From Sporosarcina ureilytica (GTDB taxonomy: Bacteria > Bacillota > Bacilli > Bacillales_A > Planococcaceae): 64,000 nt of DNA. This document shows, one piece after another, positions 35,053 through 43,880 of the stretch; positions within the stretch are counted from its first letter, which is position 1, and each line of letters begins with the position of its first letter. The DNA lies in contig NZ_CP017560.1 of the NCBI RefSeq assembly GCF_001753205.1, positions 1,550,001 through 1,614,000 of the forward strand, in the 5' to 3' direction. The position numbers and the translations under genes were made by a program. The notes under the pieces are model-generated. The model was not told where the DNA came from and did not search any database. It worked only from the letters and a program-made list of their open reading frames with translations.

Positions 35053-35721
35053 ATGGCAGTATTAGAACTAAAACAAGTGAAAAAAACATTCGGCAGTGGC
35101 CATAAACAAGTAGAAGCCTTGAAGGAAACGAATTTTTCAGCAGATAAGGGAGAGCTTATTGCAATTATCGGTCCATCTGGTTCTGGAAAGAGTACGTTTT
35201 TAACGATTGTTGGTGGGCTTCTTACACCTACTTCGGGTACTGTCATCATTAATAATAAAAATTTAACAGATATGAATGAGAAACAGCGTTCAAAGATACG
35301 GCTAAAAGAAATTGGATTTGTATTACAAGCTTCAAATCTCGTGCCATTTTTAACGGTAGCTAATCAGTTGAAACTTTTGGATCAAGTCAAAAGAGGGAAT
35401 ATGACGAAATCTCAACTGGAAGAACTGTATGAAGACTTGGGCATTGGCGATTTACGAACGAAATATCCCGCTGATTTATCTGGCGGTGAACGTCAACGTG
35501 TGGCAATCGCCAAAGCATTATATAGCAACCCGTCCATCATTTTAGCGGATGAACCCACAGCTTCTCTCGACTCAGATCGCGCCTATGAGGTAATGGAATT
35601 ATTGAAAAGTGAAACGAAGAACAAAAATACGACGACGATTGTTGTTACGCATGATACACGTCTAGTAGGCTACTGTGACAAGGTTTTCAATATGACGGAT
35701 GGCGTGCTTAAGCAAGTATAA
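35053..35721 (+). CDS. ABC transporter ATP-binding protein
   Basis: Cytoplasmic ATPase of 222 residues, the size of HrtA/LolD-type partners of FtsX permeases. Walker A is GPSGSGKST (~38-46), the Q-loop is LQASN, the signature is LSGGERQRVAIAKAL, Walker B is IILADEPTASLDSD, and the switch His is in VVTHDTR. It lies four bases after the permease gene with an AGGAGG site, so they are one operon. A hairpin follows. Confidence 0.95.
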   Translation: MAVLELKQVKKTFGSGHKQVEALKETNFSADKGELIAIIGPSGSGKSTFLTIVGGLLTPTSGTVIINNKNLTDMNEKQRSKIRLKEIGFVLQASNLVPFLTVANQLKLLDQVKRGNMTKSQLEELYEDLGIGDLRTKYPADLSGGERQRVAIAKALYSNPSIILADEPTASLDSDRAYEVMELLKSETKNKNTTTIVVTHDTRLVGYCDKVFNMTDGVLKQV

Positions 35722-35741
35722 GCGTTCTTTATCGAATCTGA

Positions 35742-35776
35742 CAATAGGGTTCACTATAGACCCCTATTGCCTTTTC
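35742..35776 (+). terminator. Terminator after the ABC exporter operon
   Basis: CAATAGGG at 35742-35749 pairs with CCCTATTG at 35762-35769, followed by CCTTTTCT. Confidence 0.6.
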
Positions 35777-35879
35777 TATTCATTAAGCGTATATAGAAAA
35801 GTTCTTCCAGGGAGCAAATTTAGAGTATTTCACATAGAACTAAAGGAATTAGGTAATACTCTGGAAAAATAGGAAAGGA

Positions 35880-36392
35880 ATGAAGCTGTTAATGGTCCAT
35901 AATAACAAATGGAAATTGGTAACATCCATTGCAATACCACTTATTGGCGGTACGATTGCCGGTACTTTGGCAACAAAGTCTGCAAAAGCTAAGTATCAAA
36001 ATTTACAGACACCAAGTTTTGCCCCACCTAGTTGGGTGTTTCCCGTGGCATGGACGAGTCTGTATACTTTAATGGGCGTAGCAAAACATCAATTCGATAA
36101 ACAGCCAAAAACAAGTAATCTACAGACTGGTGGCAATGCAACTTATACAACACAACTTGGCTTAAACTTTCTTTGGTCCTTTCTATTTTTCCGGTGGAAT
36201 TTAAGAGGAACTGCACTTGTGGATGCATCGCTGCTATGGACGGCGGTAACATTGAATACGTATTATTTCTACCGTGGAAGCAAGCTTGCAGGCTCCTTAA
36301 TGATTCCATACACTGGATGGACAACCTATGCAGTTGCACTAAACTATGCTACTTGGAAAATGAATCGTGGAAGACATACAGGACATTCTTGA
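35880..36392 (+). CDS. TspO/MBR-family membrane protein
   Basis: Five-helix tryptophan-rich sensory protein. The family landmark is PSFAPPSWVFPVAWTSLYTLMG near residues 44-65 (seen in part), followed by NFLWSFLFFRWNLRG and NTYYFYRGSKLAGSLMIPY, matching helices 3-5. Known members bind porphyrins, and some degrade them. The HrtAB-like exporter upstream would fit a haem or porphyrin theme, though the two are separated by a terminator. The start is uncertain: ATG 35880 touches AGGAAAGGA, while ATG 35892 is 12 bases after it. The second choice removes only four residues. Confidence 0.87.
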   Translation: MKLLMVHNNKWKLVTSIAIPLIGGTIAGTLATKSAKAKYQNLQTPSFAPPSWVFPVAWTSLYTLMGVAKHQFDKQPKTSNLQTGGNATYTTQLGLNFLWSFLFFRWNLRGTALVDASLLWTAVTLNTYYFYRGSKLAGSLMIPYTGWTTYAVALNYATWKMNRGRHTGHS

Positions 36393-36506
36393 AAATAGAA
36401 GCTTAATTAAGTGATCAAGGGAAGGCATGCAGGATTTTCCTCTAATCTAGTAAAACAAATCCTCAATCCACTGAAGAACTGTTAGCGCAAAATAAGAAAT
36501 AAAAAG

Positions 36507-36552
36507 ATAACCGTAAACGTTGCTGTAATGGCGGCGTTTATGGTTATTTTTT
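36507..36552 (+). terminator. Terminator in the TspO/secreted-protein gap
   Basis: ATAACCGTAAACG at 36507-36519 pairs with CGTTTATGGTTAT at 36535-36547 (one mismatch), followed by a T-run. The rest of the 36393-36754 gap shows no gene. Confidence 0.75.
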
Positions 36553-36754
36553 GTACGATTTGAAAGGCCAAGACTTCAAAAATTGCGGATAGTTGAAGTG
36601 GTGAAAGTTAACATAACAAAAAAACTAATTGTAGGAATGTATGGTCTATCGAGTGTAACAAAAGAAAAAATAAATTGGAGACGGTAGAAGTGTTAATTTG
36701 ATAATTTTAAAGAAGCTGGGAAAACTAGAGTAAAAACCATTGGGGTGTTAGAAA

Positions 36755-37288
36755 ATGACCAGAACTATTTCACTTTTATTGATTCCATTTGGTTTGTTAT
36801 TTTTCTTGACCATTTATGCAACTGCGAATGAGAAGCCCAGACCTTATGAAGAACTATATCCTGAAATTGGTTACAAAACTGTGGAAGAGGCATTGGAAGA
36901 TTTTGAACAACATTTCAAACAAAGACCTAAACTTCCGCTTAGAGTACCACCGATAAGCTTTACGCACCATTTTGGTAGGTTTAATGATTTGGATGGCGAC
37001 ATGAATGATTCATTCGAAGTGACGTTTATAAATGATCAAATCTCTAAAAATCATTATACAATTGATATTCGACCAATAAAGAACAAGATCCCTATCAGAG
37101 AGAAATACGTGATAAAAACCTTTGATTTAAAAAATGGAATTGCAGCCACCTATATAACGACTTCAGGATTTTATGTGCTTGTTTTCGAGCAAGACGATTG
37201 GCAATACATGCTGAGTATCGATAAACGAGTATCAGATCAAGTTACTCCTGAAACCTTGTTAGAGATAGCAAATTCAATTGATTCTTGA
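36755..37288 (+). CDS. Secreted protein of unknown function
   Basis: 177 residues. The N-terminus is a signal peptide or membrane anchor (RTISLLLIPFGLLFFLTIYATA) with a possible cut after ATA-N. The mature part is soluble, with an acidic helix (YKTVEEALEDFEQHF) and a beta-rich second half ending DWQYMLSIDKRVSD. The pattern recalls DUF4367-type domains of Bacillus anti-sigma-like lipoproteins, but there is no lipobox. Its 3' end is the source, or sister, of the decayed copy at 4841-4996. I cannot name a function. Confidence 0.7.
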   Translation: MTRTISLLLIPFGLLFFLTIYATANEKPRPYEELYPEIGYKTVEEALEDFEQHFKQRPKLPLRVPPISFTHHFGRFNDLDGDMNDSFEVTFINDQISKNHYTIDIRPIKNKIPIREKYVIKTFDLKNGIAATYITTSGFYVLVFEQDDWQYMLSIDKRVSDQVTPETLLEIANSIDS

Positions 37289-37374
37289 TACTGAAAACCG
37301 AATGCAAGATTCTAACATAATTTCGAAATGTTATGTAACCTGGTACCTTTTTCTGAACTCTTGCCGTCTCATTG

Positions 37375-37416
37375 AACGTCATAAACCTTGCAACAACAGG
37401 TTTTATGGCGTTTTTT
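37375..37416 (+). terminator. Terminator after the secreted-protein gene
   Basis: AACGTCATAAACCT at 37375-37388 pairs with AGGTTTTATGGCGTT at 37398-37412 with one bulge and a G-T pair, running into six T. The remainder of the 37289-37668 gap holds no gene that I can see. Confidence 0.75.
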
Positions 37417-37668
37417 GATTGTCTCCGATTTCATTAGATTTCAACGAAACATAATCAGTGGTCTACTATAGTTTGATTGAGTTTTCCTGTGGAAGAAGAA
37501 CAATGTCTGAATCAAATTGGTAATCTTGAATTAATCTAAGTGTGTTAAAACCATGCATCGCAAGATTTAGCTACCAGCTTTTTTCCCACCCATCAAGCAA
37601 TAAAGTTTATCTTTTTTTGATGGAGCTCTACAATAAACAATATCGAAATAATAAAGGAGCATATTAGC

Positions 37669-38409
37669 ATGGGAAAATTAGATAATAAAGTTGCATTGAT
37701 TGTTGGTGGTACATCAGGTCTTGGAGAAGCGACAGCTAAAATGTTTTCAACAGAAGGCGCTAAAGTGGTCGTTGTTGGTCAAAATGAAGAAAAAGGTCAA
37801 CGAATTGTTAGTGAGATTAAACAAAATAATGGTGAAGCAATGTTTGTAGCAATGGACATAGCAAATTCCGCATCAGTCGAAAAAGGTGTGAATCAAGCGA
37901 TAGAAGAATACGGCACAATCGATGTTTTGTATAACGGCGCTGGTATTCATGATGCCTATAGAAACGTCCTTGAAACGGACGAGGAAGAATTTGATAAATT
38001 AATGGCTATCAATGTTAAAGGTCCATACCTTACAACGAAAGCCGTTATGCCTATCTTTTTAGAGAAAGGTAAAGGATGTATTATTAACATCGGATCCCAA
38101 TCCACATTTGTTGCTGGTGCAGGTGGTAATACATATGTAACGAGCAAACATGCAATAAGTGGATTTACGAAACAATTGGCTTATGATTTCGGTAGTAAAG
38201 GAGTTAAAGCTAATTTAATCGCACCAGGGTTTATTGAGACGCCTATGACTGAAGGGATTCAAGATGAGAGACTGAACGATATTCCAGCCGGTCGAGCAGG
38301 TAAACCAGAGGAGATTGCAGCAGTAGCCGTTTTCTTAGCTTCGGATGAATCGGATTATATGCAGGGCGCAGAAATTAAGGTTGACGGTGGTTGGACTGTC
38401 GGGCGTTAA
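37669..38409 (+). CDS. Short-chain dehydrogenase/reductase
   Basis: Classical SDR of 246 residues. The cofactor motif is GGTSGLGEA (residues ~13-21), NGAG replaces the usual NNAG, and the catalytic Ser-Tyr-Lys is in GSQSTF and YVTSK. The C-terminal DGGWTVGR is typical of FabG-like enzymes. AAAGGAG precedes the ATG. It is monocistronic with a terminator after it. Its first ~45 codons are partly repeated in the remnant at 4997-5043. The substrate is unknown. Confidence 0.9.
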   Translation: MGKLDNKVALIVGGTSGLGEATAKMFSTEGAKVVVVGQNEEKGQRIVSEIKQNNGEAMFVAMDIANSASVEKGVNQAIEEYGTIDVLYNGAGIHDAYRNVLETDEEEFDKLMAINVKGPYLTTKAVMPIFLEKGKGCIINIGSQSTFVAGAGGNTYVTSKHAISGFTKQLAYDFGSKGVKANLIAPGFIETPMTEGIQDERLNDIPAGRAGKPEEIAAVAVFLASDESDYMQGAEIKVDGGWTVGR

Positions 38410-38490
38410 GAATTATTACGAAAAATTCACATAAAGCGCTGTGTATTAATGTTTTTAGAGAGTAAAGTTTAATTGTATATACAGAACGGG

Positions 38491-38529
38491 TAGGCCAATC
38501 AAATTTATCTTTGATTGGTCTATTTATTC
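38491..38529 (+). terminator. Terminator after the SDR gene
   Basis: TAGGCCAATCAAA at 38491-38503 pairs with TTTGATTGGTCTA at 38510-38522 through one G-T pair, with a short loop and a T-rich tail. Confidence 0.75.
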
Positions 38530-38554
38530 ATGAGACTTATGTAAAACTATATTC

Positions 38555-38614
38555 CAACTTCATTCATAGGTGTATGAAATTATAGTGTGTTGTCTGAATA
38601 GTTTTTCGCACAGG
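38555..38614 (+). repeat. Partial MITE copy (right half)
   Basis: About 60 bases nearly identical to the right half of the element at 39438-39573, ending in CGCACAGG. The left half is missing. It abuts directly the direct repeat that starts at 38615. Confidence 0.75.
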
Positions 38615-38763
38615 TCCTTTCACTACTATTCAATCAAATAAGCCCCCCTCGAACTTTCGGTGAAAAAGTTCGAGGGGGGATATTTGCATTTGCAATTAAA
38701 AGTATCTAATTCGTAATGCAGAATTGAAAGAGTACACATTGAATTCTTTGTATATACGTGATG
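38615..38763 (+). repeat. Direct repeat, copy 1 (with palindrome)
   Basis: About 150 bases similar to 40639-40767: both start near CCTTTCACT, hold a hairpin with an AAAAAGTTCGA arm and a C/G run, and end in AGAATTGAAAGA, then TTGAATTCT and GTGAT. In this copy the stem is CCCCCCTCGAACTTT against AAAGTTCGAGGGGGG and could act as a terminator. The two copies flank the HEAT-like and antiporter genes. Confidence 0.7.
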
Positions 38764-38774
38764 AAATAGTTAAA

Positions 38775-39320
38775 CTACTTCCATATATCCATATATTTTT
38801 TCTTGTATTTTTTATCGTCAACCGTTTCAATTAAATCCAGAGCCGTTTGTTTTATAAACTCATCATTGAAGTTGTCATATAAATTTTTCATGTTTTGAAT
38901 GATGTCATTACGTATTAAAGTGAAATTCTTTTCATCTACACATTTTTTAAAGCGTTCAACCATAGCCTCCATAACCATTTCTCTTTGGGCTGTACCTGCA
39001 ATTCCGACTTTCCATATAGATTGGAGACTATGTCTAGCCGTAACAAACTTTTCATCTTTTGTTACCTCCCACAATTTAGGGAAATCTTTCATCATTCTCA
39101 TCTCTGGGTCGCTTTTAGCTAGATTGGCTAAATATTGTGCTGCACGAGAGCGTTGATGGTTATCTTTATGAGTTAAGTCTTCTATTAGTTGATCCCATAC
39201 CTCATAAGCCCAATCAACTTGTTTATCAGTTGCATTTAAAATGCTTAGATAGGCTTCATAACGCTCCTCTTTATCGCCCGATTTTGATTTTTCAAATGCC
39301 AATTTTATTTGATTCTCCAT
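38775..39320 (-). CDS. HEAT-repeat-like protein
   Basis: 181-residue, all-helical hydrophilic protein. Paired helices such as DWAYEVWDQLIEDLTHKDNHQR, then SRAAQYLANLAKSDPE and RHSLQSIWKVG, look like HEAT or armadillo repeats (about three to four units). There is no signal peptide or TM segment, so it is cytoplasmic. The ribosome binding site GGTGGAG precedes the ATG. Related proteins annotate as HEAT-repeat or phage-associated scaffold proteins; the partner is unknown. It stands alone between repeat copies. Confidence 0.7.
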   Translation of the reverse strand: MENQIKLAFEKSKSGDKEERYEAYLSILNATDKQVDWAYEVWDQLIEDLTHKDNHQRSRAAQYLANLAKSDPEMRMMKDFPKLWEVTKDEKFVTARHSLQSIWKVGIAGTAQREMVMEAMVERFKKCVDEKNFTLIRNDIIQNMKNLYDNFNDEFIKQTALDLIETVDDKKYKKKYMDIWK

Positions 39321-39437
39321 TTTTTCTCCACCTTATTCCATGTTATAACGCTGAAAAGTAGTCATTTGATTATTTTTATCTCAATAACATATCTTAATTT
39401 TAACATTAATTCACATTCAATACACACCAATAAGGTA

Positions 39438-39573
39438 CCTGTGCGCGGTAATTATGACAATTCAATGTTTTGTATAAGTATTAGAGAGGAATGTCTATAA
39501 ACGTTGTTGCAATCAACTTCATTCATAGGTGTATGCAATTGTAGTGTGTTGTCTGAATAGTTTTTCGCACAGG
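39438..39573 (+). mobile_element. MITE with TA target duplication
   Basis: A 136-bp non-coding element with terminal inverted repeats CCTGTGCG and CGCACAGG, flanked on both sides by TA (39436-39437 and 39574-39575). A diverged copy lies at 47250-47383 with the same TA flanks, and a partial one at 38555-38614. TA duplication and this structure suggest mobilisation by a Tc1/mariner-type (IS630-family) transposase, which is not in this window. Confidence 0.75.
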
Positions 39574-39664
39574 TAACTTTCACTCATAAAAACAGGGTAT
39601 GTATTTATGGTAAATAGAAACAATAATAGGAAACATGTGAATGGGATAGAAGGAGAACAAACGA

Positions 39665-40618
39665 ATGGCATATATTTTATTAATTCTAGGGTTTGCATTG
39701 TTAATCAAAGGCGCTGACTTTTTTGTTGACGGTTCTTCCAATATCGCGAGACTCCTCCAAGTCCCGCCGATTTTAATTGGTTTAACAATTGTAGCTTTCG
39801 GAACGAGTGCTCCGGAAGCGACTGTCAGTATTATTGCGGCATTGGAAGGCAATGCAGATGTTGCAGTGGGAAACGTAGTGGGTAGTAATATTTTCAATAT
39901 CACTCTTGTTATAGGAGTGGCAGCTTTTCTATATCCGTTGAAGGTTGAAAGTGAGACGATCAGAAAAGAAATCCCATTTACCTTACTTGCCAGTGTGGCA
40001 TTGCTTATTCTTATGAGTGACATTGCATTGCAGGGATTCAATAGCAACATGATTACACGCAGTGATGGATTCATCTTCCTGTTGTTCCTTTCAATTTTTA
40101 TGTATTACGTTATTGAAATCGGCCTAAAAAGTCGAAAGAATGCAGCGAGCGAACCAACACCTAAGAATATCAGTTGGGGTAAAAACCTATTCATTACCGT
40201 ATTAGGTCTGGCAGCAATTATATTTGGAGGGGATTTGGTAGTCAATAATGGTACAGAAATTGCCTACTCCCTTGGCATGAGTGAAACATTGGTGGGACTC
40301 ACGATCATTGCAATCGGAACGTCTCTTCCTGAGCTTGTCACGTCTATTTCAGCGGCATTGAAAAAAGAAAGTGAAATTGCGCTAGGGAATATTGTAGGGA
40401 GTAATATTTTTAACATTTTATTTGTCCTAGGCGCCTCGGCTGCAATTTCTCCATTACCAGTGAACGATAAAGTATTTACTGATGTCGTGTTTATGATTGT
40501 ATTGATTGTCGTATTATTGATGTTCTCAAGGACCAACTTCAAAGTTGGAAAGCGTGAAGGATTGGTACTTGCCGCTGCTTACGTTATTTACTTAGTCTAT
40601 ATTATAGTACGGAATTAA
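39665..40618 (+). CDS. Na+/Ca2+ (CaCA family) antiporter
   Basis: Membrane exchanger of 317 residues with about ten TM helices in two inverted halves. The two alpha-repeat ion-binding motifs are GTSAPEATVSIIAAL with NVVGSNIFNI in the first half, and GTSLPELVTSISAAL with NIVGSNIFNI in the second. Each carries the Glu and Asn/Ser residues that bind the cation, as in YrbG and the archaeal NCX. It exchanges Ca2+ for Na+ or H+ across the membrane. GAAGGAG precedes the ATG, and it is monocistronic. Confidence 0.94.
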   Translation: MAYILLILGFALLIKGADFFVDGSSNIARLLQVPPILIGLTIVAFGTSAPEATVSIIAALEGNADVAVGNVVGSNIFNITLVIGVAAFLYPLKVESETIRKEIPFTLLASVALLILMSDIALQGFNSNMITRSDGFIFLLFLSIFMYYVIEIGLKSRKNAASEPTPKNISWGKNLFITVLGLAAIIFGGDLVVNNGTEIAYSLGMSETLVGLTIIAIGTSLPELVTSISAALKKESEIALGNIVGSNIFNILFVLGASAAISPLPVNDKVFTDVVFMIVLIVVLLMFSRTNFKVGKREGLVLAAAYVIYLVYIIVRN

Positions 40619-40638
40619 CTTAATCACGATATAGTGAT

Positions 40639-40767
40639 AGGTACCTTTCACTAAAATATAAACCTCCTACAAACTTTTACAGAAAAAGTTCGAAGGGGGT
40701 TTATTTGTACTTAATTCGCAATATAGAATTGAAAGAATATATGTTGAATTCTATCAAAATATGTGAT
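40639..40767 (+). repeat. Direct repeat, copy 2
   Basis: Diverged copy of 38615-38763. It begins in a near-perfect palindrome, AGTGATAGGTACCTTTCACT (40633-40652), and carries AAACCTCCTACAAACTTT and AAAGTTCGAAGGGGGTTT as hairpin arms followed by a T-rich tail. It may end antiporter transcription. Confidence 0.65.
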
Positions 40768-40850
40768 AAATTAGGTAACATTACATAATGAAGTATAAAC
40801 TTCATTGTTAGTGAAAGTAGATGTTAAGACTTCATTGGGAGCGAAAGCGA

Positions 40851-41705
40851 TTGAAATTTAAAGAATTAATTCATGAACATTACAACCAACTGTCGGTTAG
40901 TCAGAAAAAAGTTGCGTTATATGTCATTGATCATCCAAAAATTGTTGCAATGTCCTCGGCCCAAGTGGTTGGGGAGGCAATTGGTGTTAGTGAAACGACG
41001 GTGATCCGCTTTTGCCATAGCTTGGGATTTTCAGGATATGCCCAATTGCAAAAGGCAATTCGAGAACAATTACTATTTCATGAAAGCAGCTTAATAACTT
41101 ATCAGCAAGACAAGATTGAACTCGAACAGGAACCCCATTTTTTTGAGCAAGTGATGGCGCAAGATGTAGAAAAAATTACGGAGACGATGAAACAAATTAA
41201 TGAAACTGATTATGAAGCGGCGATTCGACAACTATCCAAAGCGGAAACAATTTATGTGCTCGGCCTTCGTTCGTCGCATATCGCGGCTAATTGGCTTTCC
41301 TATGCGATTGGATTAGTCAGGGATGACGTCCAATTAATAAGACCTGAAACGGAAGATGTCATTCAAACGCTTCGTCAAATGAATCGTCATTCCGTTGTCA
41401 TCGTAATTTCATTTCACCGTTATTTAAAGCAAACCATACAAATTACACAATTGGCTCATGAACAAGGGGCTTTTATTATTGGCATAACTGATTCTAAGCT
41501 GGCGCCAATCGGAAAAACTAGTGATTTGTTATTTCCAATTTATTCGCCAAATAAATCAACTTTGGATGCGACGGCTTCATTATTTTCATTTATGAATGCG
41601 ATTGTTGCTGGATTGTCGGTGCATGACAAGGATCGTTTTGAAGAAAGACAGCATCAGTATCGAACGATTGCAAGTGATTTTTTATTTGTGGAGGGGGCAG
41701 ATTAA
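40851..41705 (+). CDS. RpiR/MurR-family regulator (HTH + SIS)
   Basis: Regulator of about 284 residues. HTH_6 DNA-binding domain at ~1-75 (LSVSQKKVALYVIDHP, then SETTVIRFCHSLGFSGYAQLQ), followed by a SIS ligand domain at ~120-270. The frame opens at ATG 40821, but TTG 40851 gives the family-typical start LKFKELIHEHYNQLS and lies about 10 bases after GGGAG. RpiR regulators sense phosphosugars or related metabolites. It comes three bases before the M20 gene and so should control the racemase cluster. The ligand is unknown. Confidence 0.9.
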   Translation: MKFKELIHEHYNQLSVSQKKVALYVIDHPKIVAMSSAQVVGEAIGVSETTVIRFCHSLGFSGYAQLQKAIREQLLFHESSLITYQQDKIELEQEPHFFEQVMAQDVEKITETMKQINETDYEAAIRQLSKAETIYVLGLRSSHIAANWLSYAIGLVRDDVQLIRPETEDVIQTLRQMNRHSVVIVISFHRYLKQTIQITQLAHEQGAFIIGITDSKLAPIGKTSDLLFPIYSPNKSTLDATASLFSFMNAIVAGLSVHDKDRFEERQHQYRTIASDFLFVEGAD

Positions 41706-41707
41706 TC

Positions 41708-42838
41708 ATGGAAGCAGTAATTAAGGAGATAAAGCCGATTGTGGATGAAGTATTTCGCCATTTGCATACGCATCCAGAAATTAGTTGGCAAGAGGTAGAG
41801 ACGACTAAATACATACAACAATTACTAGAAAATGAAGGGTTTCAAGTGTCAACATTTGAAGATTCAACTGGGCTCGTTGTGACGATGGGAACGGGTGATG
41901 CTTGCGTCGGGATACGTACAGATATTGATGCGTTGTGGCAAGAAGTGAATGGCGTTTATCAAGCGAATCATTCATGTGGACACGATGCGCATATGTCCAT
42001 GGTCATTGGGGCGTTACTCGTTTTGAAGAAGCTTGGCATTCCTAAAACGGGACGTGTAAAAGCTATTTTTCAACCAGCTGAGGAAAAAGGAACGGGCGCA
42101 TTGGCATTCGTGGATAAGGGAATTGTTGATGATGTTGATTTCTTGTATGGTGTACATCTTCGCCCGATTCAAGAAATCGGTCATGGGTACTCAGCACCTG
42201 CGATTTTACACGGTTCTGCAAAGATGCTAGCGGGTTCAATCATTGGAACAGATACACATGGCGCGCGGCCGCATCTTGGACAGAATGCGATAGAAGTCAT
42301 GGCCCAACTCGTCCAAGCCATTCAATCGATCCATGTCGATCCGATGGTACCGCACTCTGCAAAAATGACTATGTTCAAAGCGGGTGGGGAGTCTGCGAAT
42401 ATTATTCCTGGAAATGCCGTTTTCAGTTTAGATATTCGAGCCCAAACAAATCAGGTCATGGATAAATTAATGAGCCAAGTGGACAAAGCCATTTCGTCCG
42501 TTGCAAATTTATGCGATGTCAAAATAACCTATGAAATAAGTGCTGAAATTGCGGCTGCTGAAGTGGATGAAACTGCTGTCGAAATCATGTCGCAAGCCAT
42601 AACAGACACGGTGGGCGAACAATTTTTAGTCCCGCCAATCGTTACACCCGGCGGAGAGGATTTTCATTTTTACACATTGAAAAGACCAACTGTTAAGGCA
42701 ACAATGCTCGGCTTAGGTTGTGATTTATCTCCGGGACTTCATCATCCGAAAATGACATTCAATCACGAAAGTATACACACTGGAATCGAAATACTCGCTC
42801 GAACAGTCAGCCAGACATTTGAACAATTAGAGGAGTGA
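41708..42838 (+). CDS. M20-family amidohydrolase, probable N-succinyl-amino-acid desuccinylase
   Basis: Zinc hydrolase of 376 residues (M20D: aminoacylase/IAA hydrolase group). Metal and catalytic motifs are HPEISWQE, SCGHDAHMS, QPAEEKGTGA, GVHLRP and TPGGEDFHFY. It would remove an N-acyl group from an amino acid. Followed by a GNAT gene and an N-acylamino-acid racemase gene, it fits the known three-enzyme route that turns D-amino acids into L-amino acids through N-succinyl intermediates, where it would release the L-amino acid. This role is inferred from the neighbourhood. Confidence 0.88.
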   Translation: MEAVIKEIKPIVDEVFRHLHTHPEISWQEVETTKYIQQLLENEGFQVSTFEDSTGLVVTMGTGDACVGIRTDIDALWQEVNGVYQANHSCGHDAHMSMVIGALLVLKKLGIPKTGRVKAIFQPAEEKGTGALAFVDKGIVDDVDFLYGVHLRPIQEIGHGYSAPAILHGSAKMLAGSIIGTDTHGARPHLGQNAIEVMAQLVQAIQSIHVDPMVPHSAKMTMFKAGGESANIIPGNAVFSLDIRAQTNQVMDKLMSQVDKAISSVANLCDVKITYEISAEIAAAEVDETAVEIMSQAITDTVGEQFLVPPIVTPGGEDFHFYTLKRPTVKATMLGLGCDLSPGLHHPKMTFNHESIHTGIEILARTVSQTFEQLEE

Positions 42839-42839
42839 C

Positions 42840-43676
42840 ATGATGACGAAGAATTTAACGATACGCAAATTAGAAACGATTGAAGATATCCGACTTATCC
42901 AATCCATGGAGGAGGAGGTTTGGGGATCGCCCGCAATCCCAATCCATCAAACGTATACAGCTTCGAAAAATGGCGGGTTAGTGTTAGGGGCCTTTATCAA
43001 TGATGAAATTATTGGGTTTTCCTATAGCTTCCCAGGGTTTGCCGATGGAAAGACTTATTTATGTTCGCATATGCTGGGCATTCACCCAAATTATCAAGTA
43101 AAGGGAATTGGTAAGCTGCTGAAGGATGAACAACGTAAACTTGCAAAAGAAATGGGATATGACCTGATTACGTGGACATTCGATCCATTGGAAAGTCGTA
43201 ATGCTTATTTAAATTTGCAAAAACTATCTGGCATTAGTCAAACCTATCTGGAAAATTGGTATGGGGAAATGACAGATGGGCTAAACAAGGGACTGCCTTC
43301 GGATCGGCTTAAAGTCGAGTGGTGGATCTCGAGTGAACGAGTTCAGGAGAACTGGATACCCGACAATATTGCGTATGCTAGGCCAGTGACAATAGGCCAG
43401 TCAGCACAAGGAAATCCAGTGATTGAAGGTAACCTCGAGGAAATTCATGCAGAAGGCAACGGTATTGAAATTCCGGTACCGGCGCATATTCAATCAATCA
43501 AAACGAATGAGCCCGAACTAGCCCTCGATTGGCGATTGAAAATTAGAGCTGCGTTTCAAACGTTATTTAGTGCTGGCTATGCAGTCGTTGGATTGAAAAA
43601 GTCAGACGATGGCGTCCATTATTACCAATTTGTTAAAAGAAATACAATTCCACTAACTATTAACTATATAGGTTGA
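42840..43676 (+). CDS. GNAT acetyltransferase-family protein, probable amino-acid N-succinyltransferase
   Basis: 278-residue protein with a GNAT domain in the first ~150 residues (MLGIHPNYQVKGIGKLLKDEQRK is the acyl-CoA pyrophosphate loop, seen in part) and an unassigned C-terminal half, as in COG3375 proteins. It starts one base after the M20 stop, with GAGGAG upstream; ATG 42843 has the better spacing. In the enolase-superfamily racemase clusters of Geobacillus a GNAT of this kind succinylates D-amino acids, and I infer the same here. Confidence 0.83.
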   Translation: MMTKNLTIRKLETIEDIRLIQSMEEEVWGSPAIPIHQTYTASKNGGLVLGAFINDEIIGFSYSFPGFADGKTYLCSHMLGIHPNYQVKGIGKLLKDEQRKLAKEMGYDLITWTFDPLESRNAYLNLQKLSGISQTYLENWYGEMTDGLNKGLPSDRLKVEWWISSERVQENWIPDNIAYARPVTIGQSAQGNPVIEGNLEEIHAEGNGIEIPVPAHIQSIKTNEPELALDWRLKIRAAFQTLFSAGYAVVGLKKSDDGVHYYQFVKRNTIPLTINYIG

Positions 43677-43702
43677 ATTTATTGTTTTACATACTCTCTT
43701 AG

Positions 43703-43834
43703 TTGATTGGAGTGGAGAGCGGCGACTCCTACGGGAACAGCGCGAGCTGAAGACCCCACAGGAGCGCGGTTTTTGCGACGAGGAGGCTGAAGCCGTGCCC
43801 GTGGAAAGCGTCCGCTCGGAACGGAAATCAATTG
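43703..43834. repeat. Bacillales interspersed intergenic repeat
   Basis: A GC-rich block in AT-rich DNA, starting TTGATTGGAGTGGAGAGC and ending CGGAACGGAAATCAATTG. Inner words such as CGACTCCTACGGGAACAGCG, GAGCTGAAGACCCC and GAGGAGGCTGAAGCC are those of a dispersed repeat I know from many Bacillus and Planococcaceae genomes. It can fold on itself, with ends that are inverted repeats. It lies within the racemase cluster and its function is unknown. Confidence 0.8.
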
Positions 43835-43880
43835 TTAGAAGTATTTATTTTATTCAACTTAGTATAAAAGGAGAATTTGA

